From contig VXAZ01007534.1 in the NCBI GenBank assembly GCA_013399875.1, positions 62,001 through 126,000 on the forward strand: a stretch of DNA of 64,000 nucleotides, given 5' to 3'. Every line of letters begins with the position of its first letter. Position 1 is the stretch's first letter. Below are positions 13,927 to 27,144 of this stretch, piece by piece. The notes beneath the pieces were generated by a model. It ran no database searches. It was not told the DNA's origin and saw nothing but the letters and a program-made list of their open reading frames with translations. The translations under genes and the position numbers were made by a program. This DNA comes from Gymnorhina tibicen. Taxonomy: Eukaryota; Chordata; Aves; Passeriformes; Artamidae.

Positions 13927-14844
13927 TATGGGAAATGTGGGGTTGAGCTGGTAATGGTGAGAACGTGACTCTCAAGAGTGGCTCCTGGATGGTCGGATAG
14001 GCAAGTTTCCTTAACACAGTCACCTTCAACAGGACAAATGTTGATGTGAGGCAAATAAGTAGAGGCTGCTGGTTCTGCTTTCATGGACGCTATCCATGCA
14101 TATGTTTGCACACAAAGGAAGTGACACAATGGAAGTCTCTCCCACATCACACAAATATTAATGTTTTGGTGAAAGTCCATCTCTAGTCTAGAAATGCCCC
14201 TGGTCTCCAGTGAGATGTGCTACAAATCGTTCTGGCAGCTGGAAACAAATTTTTAGCCAGGACCAGCAATTGAATATGTTAATTTGTTATGAGTGAAATG
14301 ATTTAGTGCAATTTGCAAACGAAAAAAATGTTTCATAGCTTTATTTATCACACTGACTTCAATAAAGGAGGAGTGGTCTTGTTCACAAATGCTTAGAATG
14401 CTTTCCTATAGCTGGTTCAGGTTAGGAACAATAGGATTATTACCTGTGGTTCTAAAATGTAAGTGGTGAGGTAGCAATGGTAGAAGAATATTTTCATTTT
14501 TTAAGTTTTTATACACAAAGACAGAATTTTGGAGAAGGAGAGTGATTTCTAATAAAAATTTAAAAGCATCAGAAACAGAACAGAACTTACATCCTAGAGA
14601 TGTTGGGGAGATCGGAAAAAGCGTCTCTTGGAATTGTTCTTAGATGAGTCTCCATAAACCTCCTAGAGAAATAAAAATTTGGCAGTTAATGTTCTTTGGT
14701 AAATACAATTTAACATTAAAAAGTCCTACACAGCTTCAGCTCTACTCCAATATTTTTTGTTCATATCTTGCCTTTTCCCAGTGTTGCCATCTTTGGCCTC
14801 ACTTTTATTCCTGTTTCATTATGTGGCTTGCTTTGTTTGGTGTG
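13927..14844. other. Non-coding stretch, nothing recognised
   Basis: Intronic AT-rich sequence between two LTR insertions. No exon signal and no recognised repeat. Confidence 0.5.
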
Positions 14845-14850
14845 CTCCAT

Positions 14851-15472
14851 TGTTGCGGTCTGTGGGTTCCTGCGATGGCATGCCACAGCCTTCCTGGGAG
14901 CTCTACAGGGCATCTTAGGGAGAACAGCTATGCCAGTTCCTGTAGCCCTTCCTGGGCGGCCCGCTCGGTCCCGGCCAGACTGCAGGCACCACAACACGAT
15001 GATGATAAAGGAGGTGAGAAGGCTCCCTGCATGAGGACCTCAGACCTTTATTCCATGGTGACTCCCAGAAGCCTAAAGCCAGCACATGCGCTGGCTCCCA
15101 AAAGCAGAGAGCCAGCACAAGACATGGTGCCCCAATGCAGAGAGAGGCTATCCCAAAGCAGAGGGAGGGAAGCTGGTGGCAGGCTGATCCCTAGAGACAG
15201 AGAGGGACAGCTGCCCCACAGCAGAGAGAGGCTGGTGCCCCAAAACAGAGAGAACCTGAGCACGTGGCCCCTTACCTGGGGAAGAGGGGGGCGGAGAGAG
15301 CACATGGCCGAAAGGTCTCAGGGCATAGGGGCGGTACAAGGGCGGAGTTGGGGTAACAGAACCAATGGAGAAACCCGAGGGAGTGGTTAGGACTAGGGGC
15401 GGGGGAAGGGGGTAGCCATGTGGAGAGGGCAGGCAATTTAGTAGGAAAGGAATGGGGAAATACAGCACCACA
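14851..15472 (-). mobile_element. Solo LTR (copy A of an ERV family), minus orientation, with TSD
   Basis: This 622-bp element reads TGTTGCGG... to ...CACCACA on the plus strand, so it has TG/CA termini. It is flanked by the direct repeat CTCCAT at 14845-14850 and 15473-15478; the duplication extends to CTCCATT if the terminal T is counted. In element orientation it starts TGTGGTGCTGTATTTCCCC, has an AATAAA (15047-15052 on this strand) and ends GCAACA. It is homologous end to end with the inverted copy at 29285-29862. No internal retroviral genes lie beside it, so it is a solo LTR. The 248-codon ORF across it on the plus strand is a chance antisense reading. Confidence 0.85.
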
Positions 15473-15479
15473 CTCCATT

Positions 15480-16799
15480 AATCTAAATTACAGCTTTCTG
15501 CATCATCCCTTGCAAGAACTCAGCAGTCAGTGGTGATGATGGACCTTCCAAGGTCCAGAGCATGACCAGCAAAACATATTTTCCCACTGAAGTAAATGAA
15601 GTATTAAGAGAATAAGCATTCTTTTAATCATTTCAGGGTCCACAAAGATATCCCATCCCTCATTCTCAACGAGAAATTCAGGTATATCAGCCAAAACTGA
15701 ATTAGAGCAATTGCATACTATCTCCGCAGAATTCTCCATTTTCTTTGTAATAAATACTACATTCTTCTTCCCCAGACCTCTGATTGGGGGGGGGTGGCAT
15801 GTACCTTACCCATCTGCAGGAGATTTCTGAAAAACCCGTAATATTTAAGGGAGATACTTATTAACAGCCAAGCTCTTAACAGAATGAATCTCCAGCAGAC
15901 TCACTCTAAACAAGAAAGGAGGAAATGCTTTGGAAAATCAGCCTATGATGGCTGTTAAACTTGCAGTTACAACCTGTCGTCGTTAATCTTTGGGTTTCCA
16001 ATAGAGTTTGGGAAAACACTTACAGAATTTCTAGTCAATGAATAGTTTGAAGAATAATCAAGAACAAATGATAAAGTTTTCCCCTAGCTGCTGTTTAACA
16101 ACAGTTAAAGAGAAAAGAATTAAACAAATTAGGATGATCTCCTGATTCTGTTTAGTTTCTGATTACTATAATTATATTTGATTTACATAGACAAATATAT
16201 TGTCATCTTGAGATTTATGAAGCTTCTGGAACTTGCATACAAGAAATAAAACTGTAGAAATAGAGTTTAATAATAACAATATCTGTAGAAATTCTTAAAA
16301 GTTTTGTTTTGAATAAAAGTATAAATTAAGAGAATGCACATTCCTATAATCCCAAGAGAAGAATCCACTTCCCAAGTGTACCTTCTCTACTCCACATACT
16401 TGTTACAAGAATGAGTAAAGACTTCTACTTTTCCAGCAATGGTTTGGTGTTTCTCCTGATCTCAATACACCTGGCTCCAACCAAGCCTCTGACCGGTGGA
16501 ATGTCAACTGGTCCAGAGGTTATTGCTTATCCCCCTGTACCCACAGCATCATGACACCCATATCAGTGCTCTCCCATCTTTCTCCCTCCTCCACTTCACA
16601 CTACTACTTCCTTCCACTATCATGATCTTAGACAAAATATTTGTAGAAAACCTTTGTGTAGTCCAGCACAGCCTGCTGATTTTGCTGTTCTGCATCAACA
16701 TCTGTCTGTATTTCCAGGCCTTTGAGAATGCTGACAGTGATGACTGTGGAAGTTCTGGTTTCAGACAGATTTTAACAAGCCTTAAAGTAGAATAGTGAG
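15480..16799. other. Non-coding stretch; short G run
   Basis: AT-rich intronic DNA with a run of nine or more G near 15787. No gene signal. Confidence 0.5.
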
Positions 16800-17078
16800 A
16801 ATGAGGGACCTTGATAGGCTGGAGAAATGGGCCAACTGGAACCTTACACAGTTCACCAAGTAGAAAGTACAAAGTCCTCCACGTGGGGAGGACTAACTCC
16901 AGGGTCCAACACTGTTGGGGGGAAAACGGATGGAAAGCAGCTTTGCAGAAAAGGACCTGGGGTCCTGGTGGACACCAAGTTGAATATCAGTCAGCAATGT
17001 GCCTTTGCTGCAAATAAGTCTAATGGTAACCTGGGTGCATTAGGAGGAGAAAGCAGTCCTAAGGTTTCCACCTTGCAC
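16800..17078 (+). mobile_element. CR1 LINE fragment (RT-domain C-terminal region)
   Basis: Decayed CR1 ORF2 sequence: ATAGGCTGGAGAAATGGGCC, then AAAGTCCTCCACGTGGGG, then a part matching the CR1 'EKDLGVLVDxKL' block (AAAAGGACCTGGGGTCCTGG). Frameshifts break the frame. 5'- and 3'-truncated, plus orientation. Confidence 0.75.
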
Positions 17079-18689
17079 TGTTAGAACTTAAAAGCCAAGA
17101 TAAATATAGTTTAAGTCACTTTGGACTATCCAAGATCACTTTTAATCTCTTATATCCCTCTGGTCCTCTGTTCACCTAAAAAATGCTGATTCACACGTTT
17201 CCATCCAATCACTACATTACTTAACTTAACACTTACAAATCATTCAATTTTCTAGAAACAGAAGAATTTAAATATCATCCTAGGTCTCTTCTTGATCTCC
17301 TGCTCTATGTCAGACAATCATCCCACTCCATGAATGAATGGAGTCAGACCCATCATTCATGAGCTACATTAAATGAGCTCCCATTAATCTTGAAATCTCA
17401 CATTAATCTTGAAATTTACACATCCTGTCAGATAAGCCTGGAAATTCTGGAAAATAAGGAAGAAAAAAGCACGTAGTAGGCCATGCCATTGCTGAGAGGG
17501 CATTATCTTTTAACAGGATCCGGAGGTAAATATGTAAAAAATCCATGTGAAACCAGTATTTTCCTCACACATAAATTGTTTCACATTTTGTATATTCAGA
17601 AATATATAATTACATGTCTAACCTTACAGACATTATTATAACATCCACAGCAGTATCAGTGATATTACTTCACTAAGATATATTAGTAAATATATATTTT
17701 ACGTAGTTGTTTCTTAATTTTAAAACAATTTTTAAATGCACATCTGCAAAACACAATAAGTAAATACAGACCACCCAAAGAATTTCAGATTGAAATTACA
17801 TGATTTATAATTTGAATCATGTCAACAAAAGCTATATATAATTTAATGAATTATTCTCCACCAATACAGAGGGGGAAATTTACCATATGTCAATATGAAA
17901 CAGAGTTTGTCAATTTGAAACAAACTAAAAAATTTTACATCCTAATTTCATTTTTCTGAGAAAATTATAACAAACAATGACCTTCCAGCTTTTATATAGG
18001 AGAAATAAACATGACAGGAAAGTAATGGCTAGCTAAACAGCTATTGACACATTTCTTTCTAGGTTTTTATATCCAATTAAATCCAATACAAACAAAAATA
18101 TTTTAAAAAAACTATTCTGAAATAAATGCATTGTAGTCTTTCAGTGGTGCAAAAATAGCTATGAAAAGGCATTTCACATAGAGAAATTCAAGCTGAGCTT
18201 ACCAGAAGATGATTACCACCTAGTGTCCAACACTAGTATTACCAGTGCGGTAGGAATGAGAGAAAGATTCACACAGCAAAGGAACTCTGAAAGTAGGGAA
18301 TCACTTCTGAATATGCAAGAAGTCTATATAGCTGCTTTCCTACAATTAACTAGCAGTCCAACAGAATAACCTAAAGTATCCCTCAAAACTGGCCCAGCCC
18401 TAAGAAATTAAAGAAGTACTAGATTCTTTCAAAATGAAAGTGTACAGGTCAGTGTTTGGGACAATTAGGTACTGAAAGTAAGTTCTTACTGCTAATGTAT
18501 CCTCTTCCTACAAACTGAGGTACATACAGACACTGTCAGACTGACAGGCAAGAATTCAGGTTGGTTACTTGCTAATTTATAGCAAACAGAAAACACCAAT
18601 CCACAATGTTGGAGCTTATCCTTTGCAATTTGTGATCACCCACTGCCTCTGACTGGATTTGAGTAAAAAAAGATGACCTTACAGGAAGG
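17079..18689. other. AT-rich stretch, nothing recognised
   Basis: Very AT-rich intronic sequence without recognisable exon or repeat. Confidence 0.5.
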
Positions 18690-19066
18690 AATGATCCCAT
18701 CCTTAGTCAGTTTTCAGACAACACCAAGCTGGGCAGGAATGTTGACCTGCTGGAAGGTAGGAAGGCTCTATAGAGGGTCCTGTACAGGCCAGATTGATGG
18801 GCTGAGGCCAGCTGTATGAGGTTCAACAAAGCAAAGTGCCAGGTCCTTCACTTGGGTCAAAACAACCCCATACACTAGTCCAGGTTGGGAGAAGAGTGGC
18901 TGGAAATTGGCCCAGCGGAAAAGGACCTGGGCCTGCTGGTCAACAGCAGCTGAACATGAGCCAGTGTGCGCCCAGGTGGCCAAGAAGGCCAATGGCATCC
19001 TGGCTTGTGTCAGAAATAGTGTGGCCAGCAGGACCAGGGAAGGAATCGTCCTCCTGTACTTCTCTG
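18690..19066 (+). mobile_element. CR1 LINE fragment, plus orientation
   Basis: CR1 ORF2-derived sequence from the region after the RT FADD motif (TCAGACAACACCAAGCTGGG) through the block encoding '[12 protein letters not shown]'-like residues (TTCAACAAAGCAAAGTGCC) to GGCCAGCAGGACCAGGG. Reading frames are interrupted and both ends are truncated. Same relative region as the 16.8 kb fragment. Confidence 0.8.
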
Positions 19067-22000
19067 GAAACCATTCCATACCTTTGGTCATCCTTCCTGC
19101 TTTCTTTGTATTTCTTCAATTTCTAAATAAATCTTCTACCCCAAGTTGAAATACCAGTGCTCTACAAGGTATTCAAGGTACAGGCAAACCCTAAATTTGT
19201 AGAGTGGCAAAAGTATGTTATCTGTTCCTTTCCCAGTATTTTCTAATACTAGACTTGGGTTTTGGCTTTATGATTATTTGTTTTGTGTGGGGTTTTTGCG
19301 GGTTTTTTTGACTCTTCCTAAACACTGAATTCAGAACTGATGCCAAGATTTAACATAATGTCAGGATCTCCTCCTGATGAAATTATGAGCTCAGAACTTG
19401 TCATTTTTAGTATATGTATCTTTATCTGGTTCTCCCACTGAATCTTTTCCTCTATAAACACCAGCCATTATTTACCATTTTTGTTTCCCCGCCACTATAT
19501 CCTGTAAGAGCCTTCTGAAATTGTTCATAGTCAGCTCTTAGTGCTACTACCTTAATGACTTCCTAGCATAAGTAAACTTTGTTACATTACTATTCATCCC
19601 CTTTTTGCAAGTCATTTATAAGTGTATATTAAACATCCTAAAGTCTTACCCAGATCCCTGTGGAACTTCATTTATTCTTCTCCTTTGTTTCCTACTTTTA
19701 ATAAATAATTTTTTTGGAGAGTCTTTATCCAGATTGTCACAAGCTTGGAAATGAACCAGACTTTTTTTTTTTTTCCCAATAACAAAGAACTAAATTTTCC
19801 CTGTATATGGAAGTGCCTCCCTGAGGAGGAGGTAACTGCATTAACTTATATTTAATACACAAGATTCTTACATGAATATTTGTATTGGGTAGAAAATAAC
19901 AGTGAAAGCTATTTCTTAAGGAAGATCTAAGTAAAGATACAAACAAACCTATGCAGAATGTGTTGTCTTTGATCAGCCTCAAAGCTTAGATTTATTTACT
20001 TGTATATTAACAGCCTTATCACAGTACTGCAGTACCATATCTGCTATCTTCGGCAGTTTCTCTAAGATTCTAAACCTTAAGTGCTGTACAGTCTTAAATA
20101 CCAGCTGGTACACCATTGCTTTGGTTACTCTTACTAGAAATGTCATGGATGCTGACCAGATTTCTGTATCAGCATTTATTAGTTTCCCTCATCCTTCACT
20201 GAGGATTTTAAACAATCTAACAGGGAGGAAAAAAAGCCTTTGAAAGGCAGCCACTGGATTTTTAGTACTCATCTGGAACCTTTTAAAAGAGGCTACATAT
20301 TGAATGTCCATTTGCATACCAGATACACTTCTCATATTTCCCTGTATTTAACTTGCACTGTCATCACCACAAGTCAAGTCCAGATCATTCCTTACATTCC
20401 TCATATAGGAAAAAAATCAAGAAACTTACATTCATTATTTCATTCATTGTTTATATATCTGTTCTTCATGAACTAAAACCCTATAACTGTGGGCATTGTA
20501 GAAGGACAGGACATAGATCTTGCCTCCAAATGTAATGTAGGGCTGCAGATAGATATAGGCAAACACAGGCATCTGTAAGGCAGTAGAAAGCTATATATCT
20601 ACATATATAACATAAACTCATTTCTGGAATAGGGTTGCTTTCTTTTCCCTAAGCCAGAGCTCTGTCATTGTAATTTATAAATGAAAGTTACTTAAGCAAA
20701 GTGAATATGAAACCAGAATTACTGTTTGTGTGTGTTTTCAGTAGAAATTCAAGCACTCTTGAAGTAACTTCCTGTGTAGTTTGTGTGCCTTTTATATACA
20801 AAAAATTGGGTTTCAGGGATCTTTCTGAAATTTAAAGTCTCTCTGAGACTGTTTCCACAAAGGCCTCTGAGGCTTTTAAAGCCTCTTTCCTCTCTGTCAC
20901 TTATGACCTCAGACTTTCATTGTCTCACAAAACCAGATGTTGCTTTTTTTGTTCAAATGGAATAGCAGGAAATTTCTTAATTTACATTTTAAATGTAAAA
21001 AATACTATTAACTAAAGCATGCTGTTCTATAATCCCTGCTCAGCTAGTCAGGTTCCAATCAAATTCCTTCCTTATTCCCAAATAAACATAAAAAATGTCT
21101 TTAAAGGGACATGGTTCAAATGGTCTGTAGTGTAAATAGGACCTGCTGAAACATTTTCAGTCTGGGAGAATGGCTTCTATAGTGCAACAACTGTGTAATC
21201 CATGTGTGTGACCCATGCAAAAATCAAGAAAATGAACAAAAAAAAAAAGGAAAAAAAAGTAATAATATGCAAATATGAAGAAAGAAGGGTTAAGAAGGAA
21301 AAGATGACATCATTTTGGTGGAAAGGGTAAAGATTCTCCTCTTTTCTTCCTGACAGCTAGAAAAAAAAGATAATGCTGTTGCTTAGAGTTGGGATTTTGC
21401 AGTGAGTATAGATGCACGTTTTCAGAATTGTATTAAAAACAAAACTTTTCTTTTCAGCTACACAAATTTCAAAATTGCCATGACAACTGGCTAAGGCTCA
21501 GCTGAATGCATGTGGGTCATGGTCAGACTTGACAGAACATTGTAATAGAGATAGTTTCTGATCATTTTTTCCTTTGGAACTTAATTTACCCATCAAAAGG
21601 AATGGAATTGATTTTCTAATAGCTATGTTAAGATCTAGACTTTCATTTTTTTAACTTTTTTCATTTTCCTGTGACAGAAGTTTCCCTTTTCCTAACTTGT
21701 ATCAGTCCTTGTGGAGGAAGGAAGAGGAATTTTACCTCTCAGAGAGGTTCTGCAAGAAAATTGTATTTCATATATTCCTAGTTTATATTACCATTTGTGG
21801 AAACTCACTAATTAAATGGGTAAGGAGAAAACTGCCTTTTTTTACCATGCAGTTTTTTAAACCATTTTGGTGGGTGTTTCTTTTCTGACTAATGGGTCTT
21901 AGTTCCAAGCAACTTACTTTGTTAGTTACTGGGGGACAAGTGTGTGTACTGAATCTTTGGAGTGTCCTGGAGCATAAAAACCTAAACATTATCTTACTGG

Positions 22001-22276
22001 GTCATAAAGAAAGCTCCATCTCACCCAAGATCCTGTCCTGAACATTGACCAAAAGCAGTTGCCCAGGGCACAGGATATGAATAATCTCATATACAGGGAT
22101 CATATTAGAAGAGCCAAAGCTCTGCCAGAGTTGAAACTGCAAAGTATATGTAAGGGTAACAAGAGGGACTTCTGTAAGTGCATGGTCCGTAAAAGGAAAA
22201 CAAAGAAACTGTGGGCCCACTGCTCAGGGGCACAAGGGATTTAGTGACATGGAAAGACATGGAAAAGGCCCCAGTG
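19067..22276. other. Non-coding stretch, low-complexity A/T runs
   Basis: Intronic. Contains a poly-T run near 19763 and poly-A tracts around 21237-21260. ORFs are short and unrecognised. Confidence 0.5.
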
Positions 22277-22282
22277 CCTTCT

Positions 22283-22623
22283 TGGTATGGTTTAACCCCA
22301 GCTGGCAATTAAGCCCCACACACTGCTCACTCACTCCCCCCAAGGTAGGATGGGGGAGAGAATCTGAAGAGTAAAAGTGATAAAACTTGGGTTTGAAATA
22401 AAGATGGTAGCTATGCTCGCTGTGTCCCCTCCCAGCTCCTTGTGCACCCCCAGCCTGGTGGGGTAGTGTGAGAAGCAGAAAAGGCTGTGACTCTATAAGC
22501 ACTGCCCAACAATAGCTAATACATCCCTGAATTATCAACTCTTTTTCCAGCACAAATCCAAAACATAGCACCATACTTGGTACTATGAAGAAAATTAACT
22601 CTATTCCAGCCAAAATCAGGCCA
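22283..22623 (-). mobile_element. ERVL-type solo LTR, minus orientation, internally deleted
   Basis: Both ends match a very common avian LTR. The plus strand begins TGGTATGGTTTAACCCCAGC, with AGAGAATCTGAAGAGTAAAA inside the first part, and ends with AACTCTATTCCAGCC and AAAATCAGGCCA. Flanks CCTTCT (22277-22282) and CCTTTT (22624-22629) match at 5 of 6 positions and look like a target-site duplication. The middle of the LTR is missing: the sequence jumps from the R-U5 part (GAAATAAAGATGG) directly to the U3 part (TGTGTCCCCTCCCAGC). No coding region remains. Confidence 0.8.
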
Positions 22624-23495
22624 CCTTTTTTGTAACTTTTGTTTTTCATTTTCTCTCAGGCCTCTTAAGTCCTTTGCCTGGCAGCACAGCTTGAGGAAAT
22701 GGGGCATTACCTGCAGTAGAGGATAGACTAAAGAAACACTGAAGTGTACCAGACATACAGCAATCTATGGGACCAGGTGGGTTGCACCTACGGGCAATGG
22801 GGGAGCTGGCTGATGGCATTCTGAGGCTACCTTATCATCTTTGAAAGATCATAGTGATCAAGGGAGGTTATGTATGAAAAAGAAAAGCAGCATGCATGTC
22901 TTCTAGTGAGGTAAAAAGGAGGATCTGAGCAAACACAGGCTAGTGGCTGCTATGTAGTTATATTTTGTATGCAGGTAATTTTATATATCTGAATGTCCTT
23001 TTGCAGGTGCTGTGTACACGATCAGAGGCAAAACAAATTCCTTCATTTTCATCTATATTTCTATCTTAATAATTCCTAACATTCAGTTTGACTTTTTGAC
23101 CTCTGCCGAGCAGCTGGCTGCAATTATAGACACTTAGTGGTTCTCTGATTAAACACAATAGTAACCAGCAATTATAGCCTGTTCTTACTCTCTTTCCCTG
23201 TAGAAAGTGAACCTCTTCAGACTGCTCTTCTCTGAAATGTCATGGTCCTGTTTGAACTTTCTTTGCAGCCATTTATATGCTTTTAGCTCAATATTTCAGA
23301 AACACAGCTCTTCTCTATTGTAGAGTACATTTTATTGCAGGCCATCCTAAAAGTTTATAAAGTTCAGGGTAAAAAAAGTTACAATACCGGTTTTAGGTCA
23401 AAATCAAAATTTAGTTTTAATGAAATAGGTATGTCTCTGATCACAATAAAAGGAAATATATGATGTTGTAATGTTTTAATAATGGCAATTGGGTA
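22624..23495. other. Non-coding stretch, nothing recognised
   Basis: Intronic sequence between the LTR and the long CR1. No gene signal. Confidence 0.5.
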
Positions 23496-24930
23496 AAGTC
23501 CCAGGTGACTGGAAAGGGGGAAGCATTGTACCCATCTTTTAAAAGGGTAGAAAGGAGGACTGTGGCAACTACTGACCTGTCAATCTCATCTCTGTTCTGG
23601 GAAGATCCTCCCAGAAGCTATGCTGCAGCAGATGGATGACAGGGAGGTGATTTGGGACAGCCAGCACAGCTTCACCAAGGGCAAGTCCTGCCTGACCAAC
23701 CCAGTGGCCTTCTCTGATGGAGTGACTACATCAGGGGACAATGGAGGTGCTACAGAAGTAATTTATCTGGCCTTCTGTAAAGTGTTTGACACAGTGCCCC
23801 ACAACATCCTTCTCTCTAAATTGGAGAGAGATGGATCTGATGAGTGTAATGTTAGATAAGAAATTGGCTGAATGGTCACATTCAGAGGGTTGTGGTCAGC
23901 GCCTCAATGTCCAGATGGAGAACAGTGAAAAGTGTTGTCCCCAGTAGTGGGCAAATACACAAGTCTTGTGCCCAGCAGAGAATAATATCTTCATCAATTA
24001 CATAAACAGTTGGATTGAGTGAACCTTCAGCAAATTTGTTGATGACACAAAGCTTAAGTGGTGCAGTTGACACACATGAAGAATGGGATGTCATCCAGAG
24101 GGACCTGGACTAGCTCAAGAAATAGGCCCAGGGGAATCTCATGTGGTTAAACAAGACCAAGTGCAAGGTGCTGTACCTGGGTCAGGGCAACCCCTGGTAT
24201 CAACACAGGCTGGGGATGAACTGATCAAGAGCAGCCCTGCTGAGAAGGAGTTGGGGGTGCTGGTGGATGAGATGCTGGACACAATCCAGCAATGTGTACT
24301 CACAGCCCAGAAAGCCAAACATGTCCTGGGCTGCATCCAAAGCAGCGTGGGCAGCAGGAGGAGGGAGGGGATTCCCCTTCTCTCCTCTGATCAGGTGAGA
24401 CCCTACCTGGAGTACTGCATCCAGCTCTGGAGTACTAAGCACAGGAAAAATACGGACCTGCTGGTGGCGGTTCAGTGGAGGGCCACAAAGATGATCAGAG
24501 AGCTGGAACACCTCTCTATGAGGAGAGGCTGAGAAAGCTGGGCTTTTTCAGCTTGCAGAAGAGAAGGCTCCAGAGAGACTTTATTGCAGCCTTCCAGTAC
24601 TTAAAGAAGGCTTCTAAAAAGAGGTTGGGGACACACTTTTTAGTAGGGCCTGTTGCAATAAGGCAGGGGGTTATGATTTTAAACTAAAAGGTGGTCAATT
24701 CAGACTAGATATAAAGAAGACATTTTTAAAATGAACATGGTGAAACCCAGGCACAGATTGCTCATAAAGGTGGTAGATAAATCATCCCTGGAAGCATTCA
24801 AGGTCAGGCTGGATGGTACTCTGACCAGCCTGATCTAGTTGAAGATGTCTCTGCTCTTTGAAGAGGCATTTGGACTACATGACCTTCAAAGGTACATTCC
24901 AACCCAAGGTATTGTATGATTCTATGCTGA
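23496..24930 (+). mobile_element. CR1 LINE, 5'-truncated, with RT remnants and 3' end
   Basis: Longest CR1 copy here (about 1.4 kb). It enters within the reverse transcriptase gene (GTCCCAGGTGACTGG), passes the block translating as [20 protein letters not shown] and motif A, and includes the motif C region (TTTGTTGATGAC, FVDD). It continues through the C-terminal part (LGVLVDEMLD, then VRPYLEYCIQLWS) to the 3' UTR and the CR1 tail TTGTATGATTCTATG at about 24914-24928. Motif A reads [13 protein letters not shown] where active CR1 has LDF, so the catalytic Asp is replaced by Ala. The frame is broken by several shifts, so it is dead. CR1 elements move by target-primed reverse transcription and are usually 5'-truncated, as here. 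Confidence 0.92.
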
Positions 24931-27144
24931 ATTATATTAGGTTTCATTTCAATTACCTTTACTGGTTCTTCAGCCTCTATATTTAAGTATCTACTTATTT
25001 GTGAGAAAAAAATAGCTCAAATTTTTCATGTTGTGTGATTCAACCTTTCTTTGTAAAGAGTGCCATTTAAAAAACCTGTTTCTTTAGATCCAGACAGATC
25101 ACGCTCACTGACTTGAGCTCAAGAGAGAACTAGTCTTTTTTAGTATGTGTCAGCAGCCCATTGCCTACATTAATTGTAATGTTTACTGTAGTTGCTTTCA
25201 TTGCTTCAACTTGAGTCCATAGCATTGCACTTAGCAAAATCCTGAGTATCATTTCCCATTGACTTGGGTAAGGTATGAGGGCACAGGCTGGATTGCACAA
25301 TCTTGAATAGAATAGAAGCTGTTGACATAAAATGGCCTTTTGCAGATGGGTCACTTGTCATTTTTGAGTAAAACAAGCTACTTTTTCTGCTCTCTAAATC
25401 TTGGCTACCACACAGTAGTCGCCTAAGTGTGGTTAACAAAAGCATGTTTAAAGTTGAATTTTTGAGGAACTGAGACTGTATCTCATTTTTCTTATTCCTG
25501 TTTTGGAAGATTAGCATTTCACAGTAGTCTCTCTGAACTGCATGTGGGAAGGTTCAGTCACACTTGGTGATGAAGGCAGATCATTTAGACATTTTTAAAA
25601 CACTTCTGAGACAGTCCAGTTTTCAAAATATAATCACCTTTTATAGACTGTTTTGAGGTTCTGTAAACCCATGTTAAGGAAAACATCAAATTTATTGATT
25701 TTGCAACTATATAAACAGTCTGTATGAGTCAGATTCATGAAGAGTTGCCATCTTAACTGATATTAGCTATTTGCAAAAGAATCTGTAAATTATTCCTTAG
25801 TAGTCACATGAAATTTTTTTTTTGGTAAAATTTAAGCTTTTTCTTTCCTTTTACAGATATATCAATAAGCTGTTTCCCAATTCAAGAGAAGGCTGTTATG
25901 TGCCTCTGAAGTGTAATGGGTTGGAAATTTTATGTCAAAAGAAAACACTGTAATGAAAACTGACTACAGTAACAATTCAAGATTCAGTGTAGCGTAACAC
26001 TTAGAGAATCAGTCTGTTGAACCACTGTTGAAATCAACTCTAAAAATAACAGTTTTTAAACTCTCATATAAACTACTCTTTTGCTACTATGATGATCAAA
26101 ACTCATCATCTTCTAGACAAGGAAATGATACAAATGAATTTTTACTGCCTTATAACCAGTGTCTTCTGTAAAAATGTGTGATATTCTCATTGAGGTTAAT
26201 CTCTTCACAGCATTTACAAAAGAACTATTTGCAGTCCTTCTGCTTTCTGTTGAGCAAGCTATGTGTGTAGTTAAAAAATGCTGAAGTAATGCTTGTTTCT
26301 ACTACGAATGGCAATGGCTTTTTGATTTGTGTTTGTACAGTTCCCAGCACTTGATGGGTTTCTGTGCCATGACACAGGAAATTTAAATGTTCCAAATGTA
26401 CAAGAAATGCTACTGATACAATGACTGATAAGGAATGAAAAAAAATATTGTATTCAATGTTCACAAGATATTATTTTGGTCTTTAGCAGTTTATCTGCTC
26501 CCTTACTGTCACTCATTCCTGTTCTTCATCTGCTCACTTTGAGTTGGCCTGTGTGTGTACAGTAAAGCAGTGCACAGTTTGTAAATGTCAAGAACCCTTA
26601 GAACAGTGTTTCAACTTACCATTGTGATTATGAACAAAGCCTTTCACTTTAACATTTCACTTTAACTGAGATGATAATACACACTAATTTTTCGACCTAC
26701 TATATTGGACCTACTGTATGTCAAATGCAGAATTTTTGCATGTTAACACCAGGATTATAGAAGCAATATCATGCCTTTCTAAGCAAAATATGTAGGTAAA
26801 TATAATAACAAGCATGAGATTTGACAAGGAACTATAGTTTTATGTAAAATATAGTATTTAGGAAACATTTTATGTTGCAGCATATACATAGAATTATTTA
26901 AATCATTACCTGAAAGACAATTGATAAAATGATTTCATGGATTTGGTAAGTATTATGGTGTTTGGTAAAAAAATTAAAATTATTTTAAGAAGGTTCAAAT
27001 CTGGTTTTGTTTTCAGAAATAGTTAAATACTTCTACAAATGAAAATAACTCAATATTTTTGGAAAATGAACTAATTGCAACTGAAACATTGTTTCAAAAA
27101 GTGTAGCCATTCTATATTACTTCCAGAATATACAGAATATATGG
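24931..27144. other. Non-coding stretch, nothing recognised
   Basis: AT-rich intronic sequence. No exon, LTR or CR1 match noticed. Confidence 0.5.

Noticed and set aside
14644..15390. 248-codon plus-strand ORF, the longest in the window
   Set aside because: It runs antisense through the solo LTR at 14851-15472. Its Arg/Glu-rich repeats (RERL, SRE) come from GC-rich LTR sequence, and there is no domain.
22224..22649. 141-codon minus-strand ORF
   Set aside because: It lies mostly inside the ERVL-type LTR, which has no coding role; an open frame there is chance.
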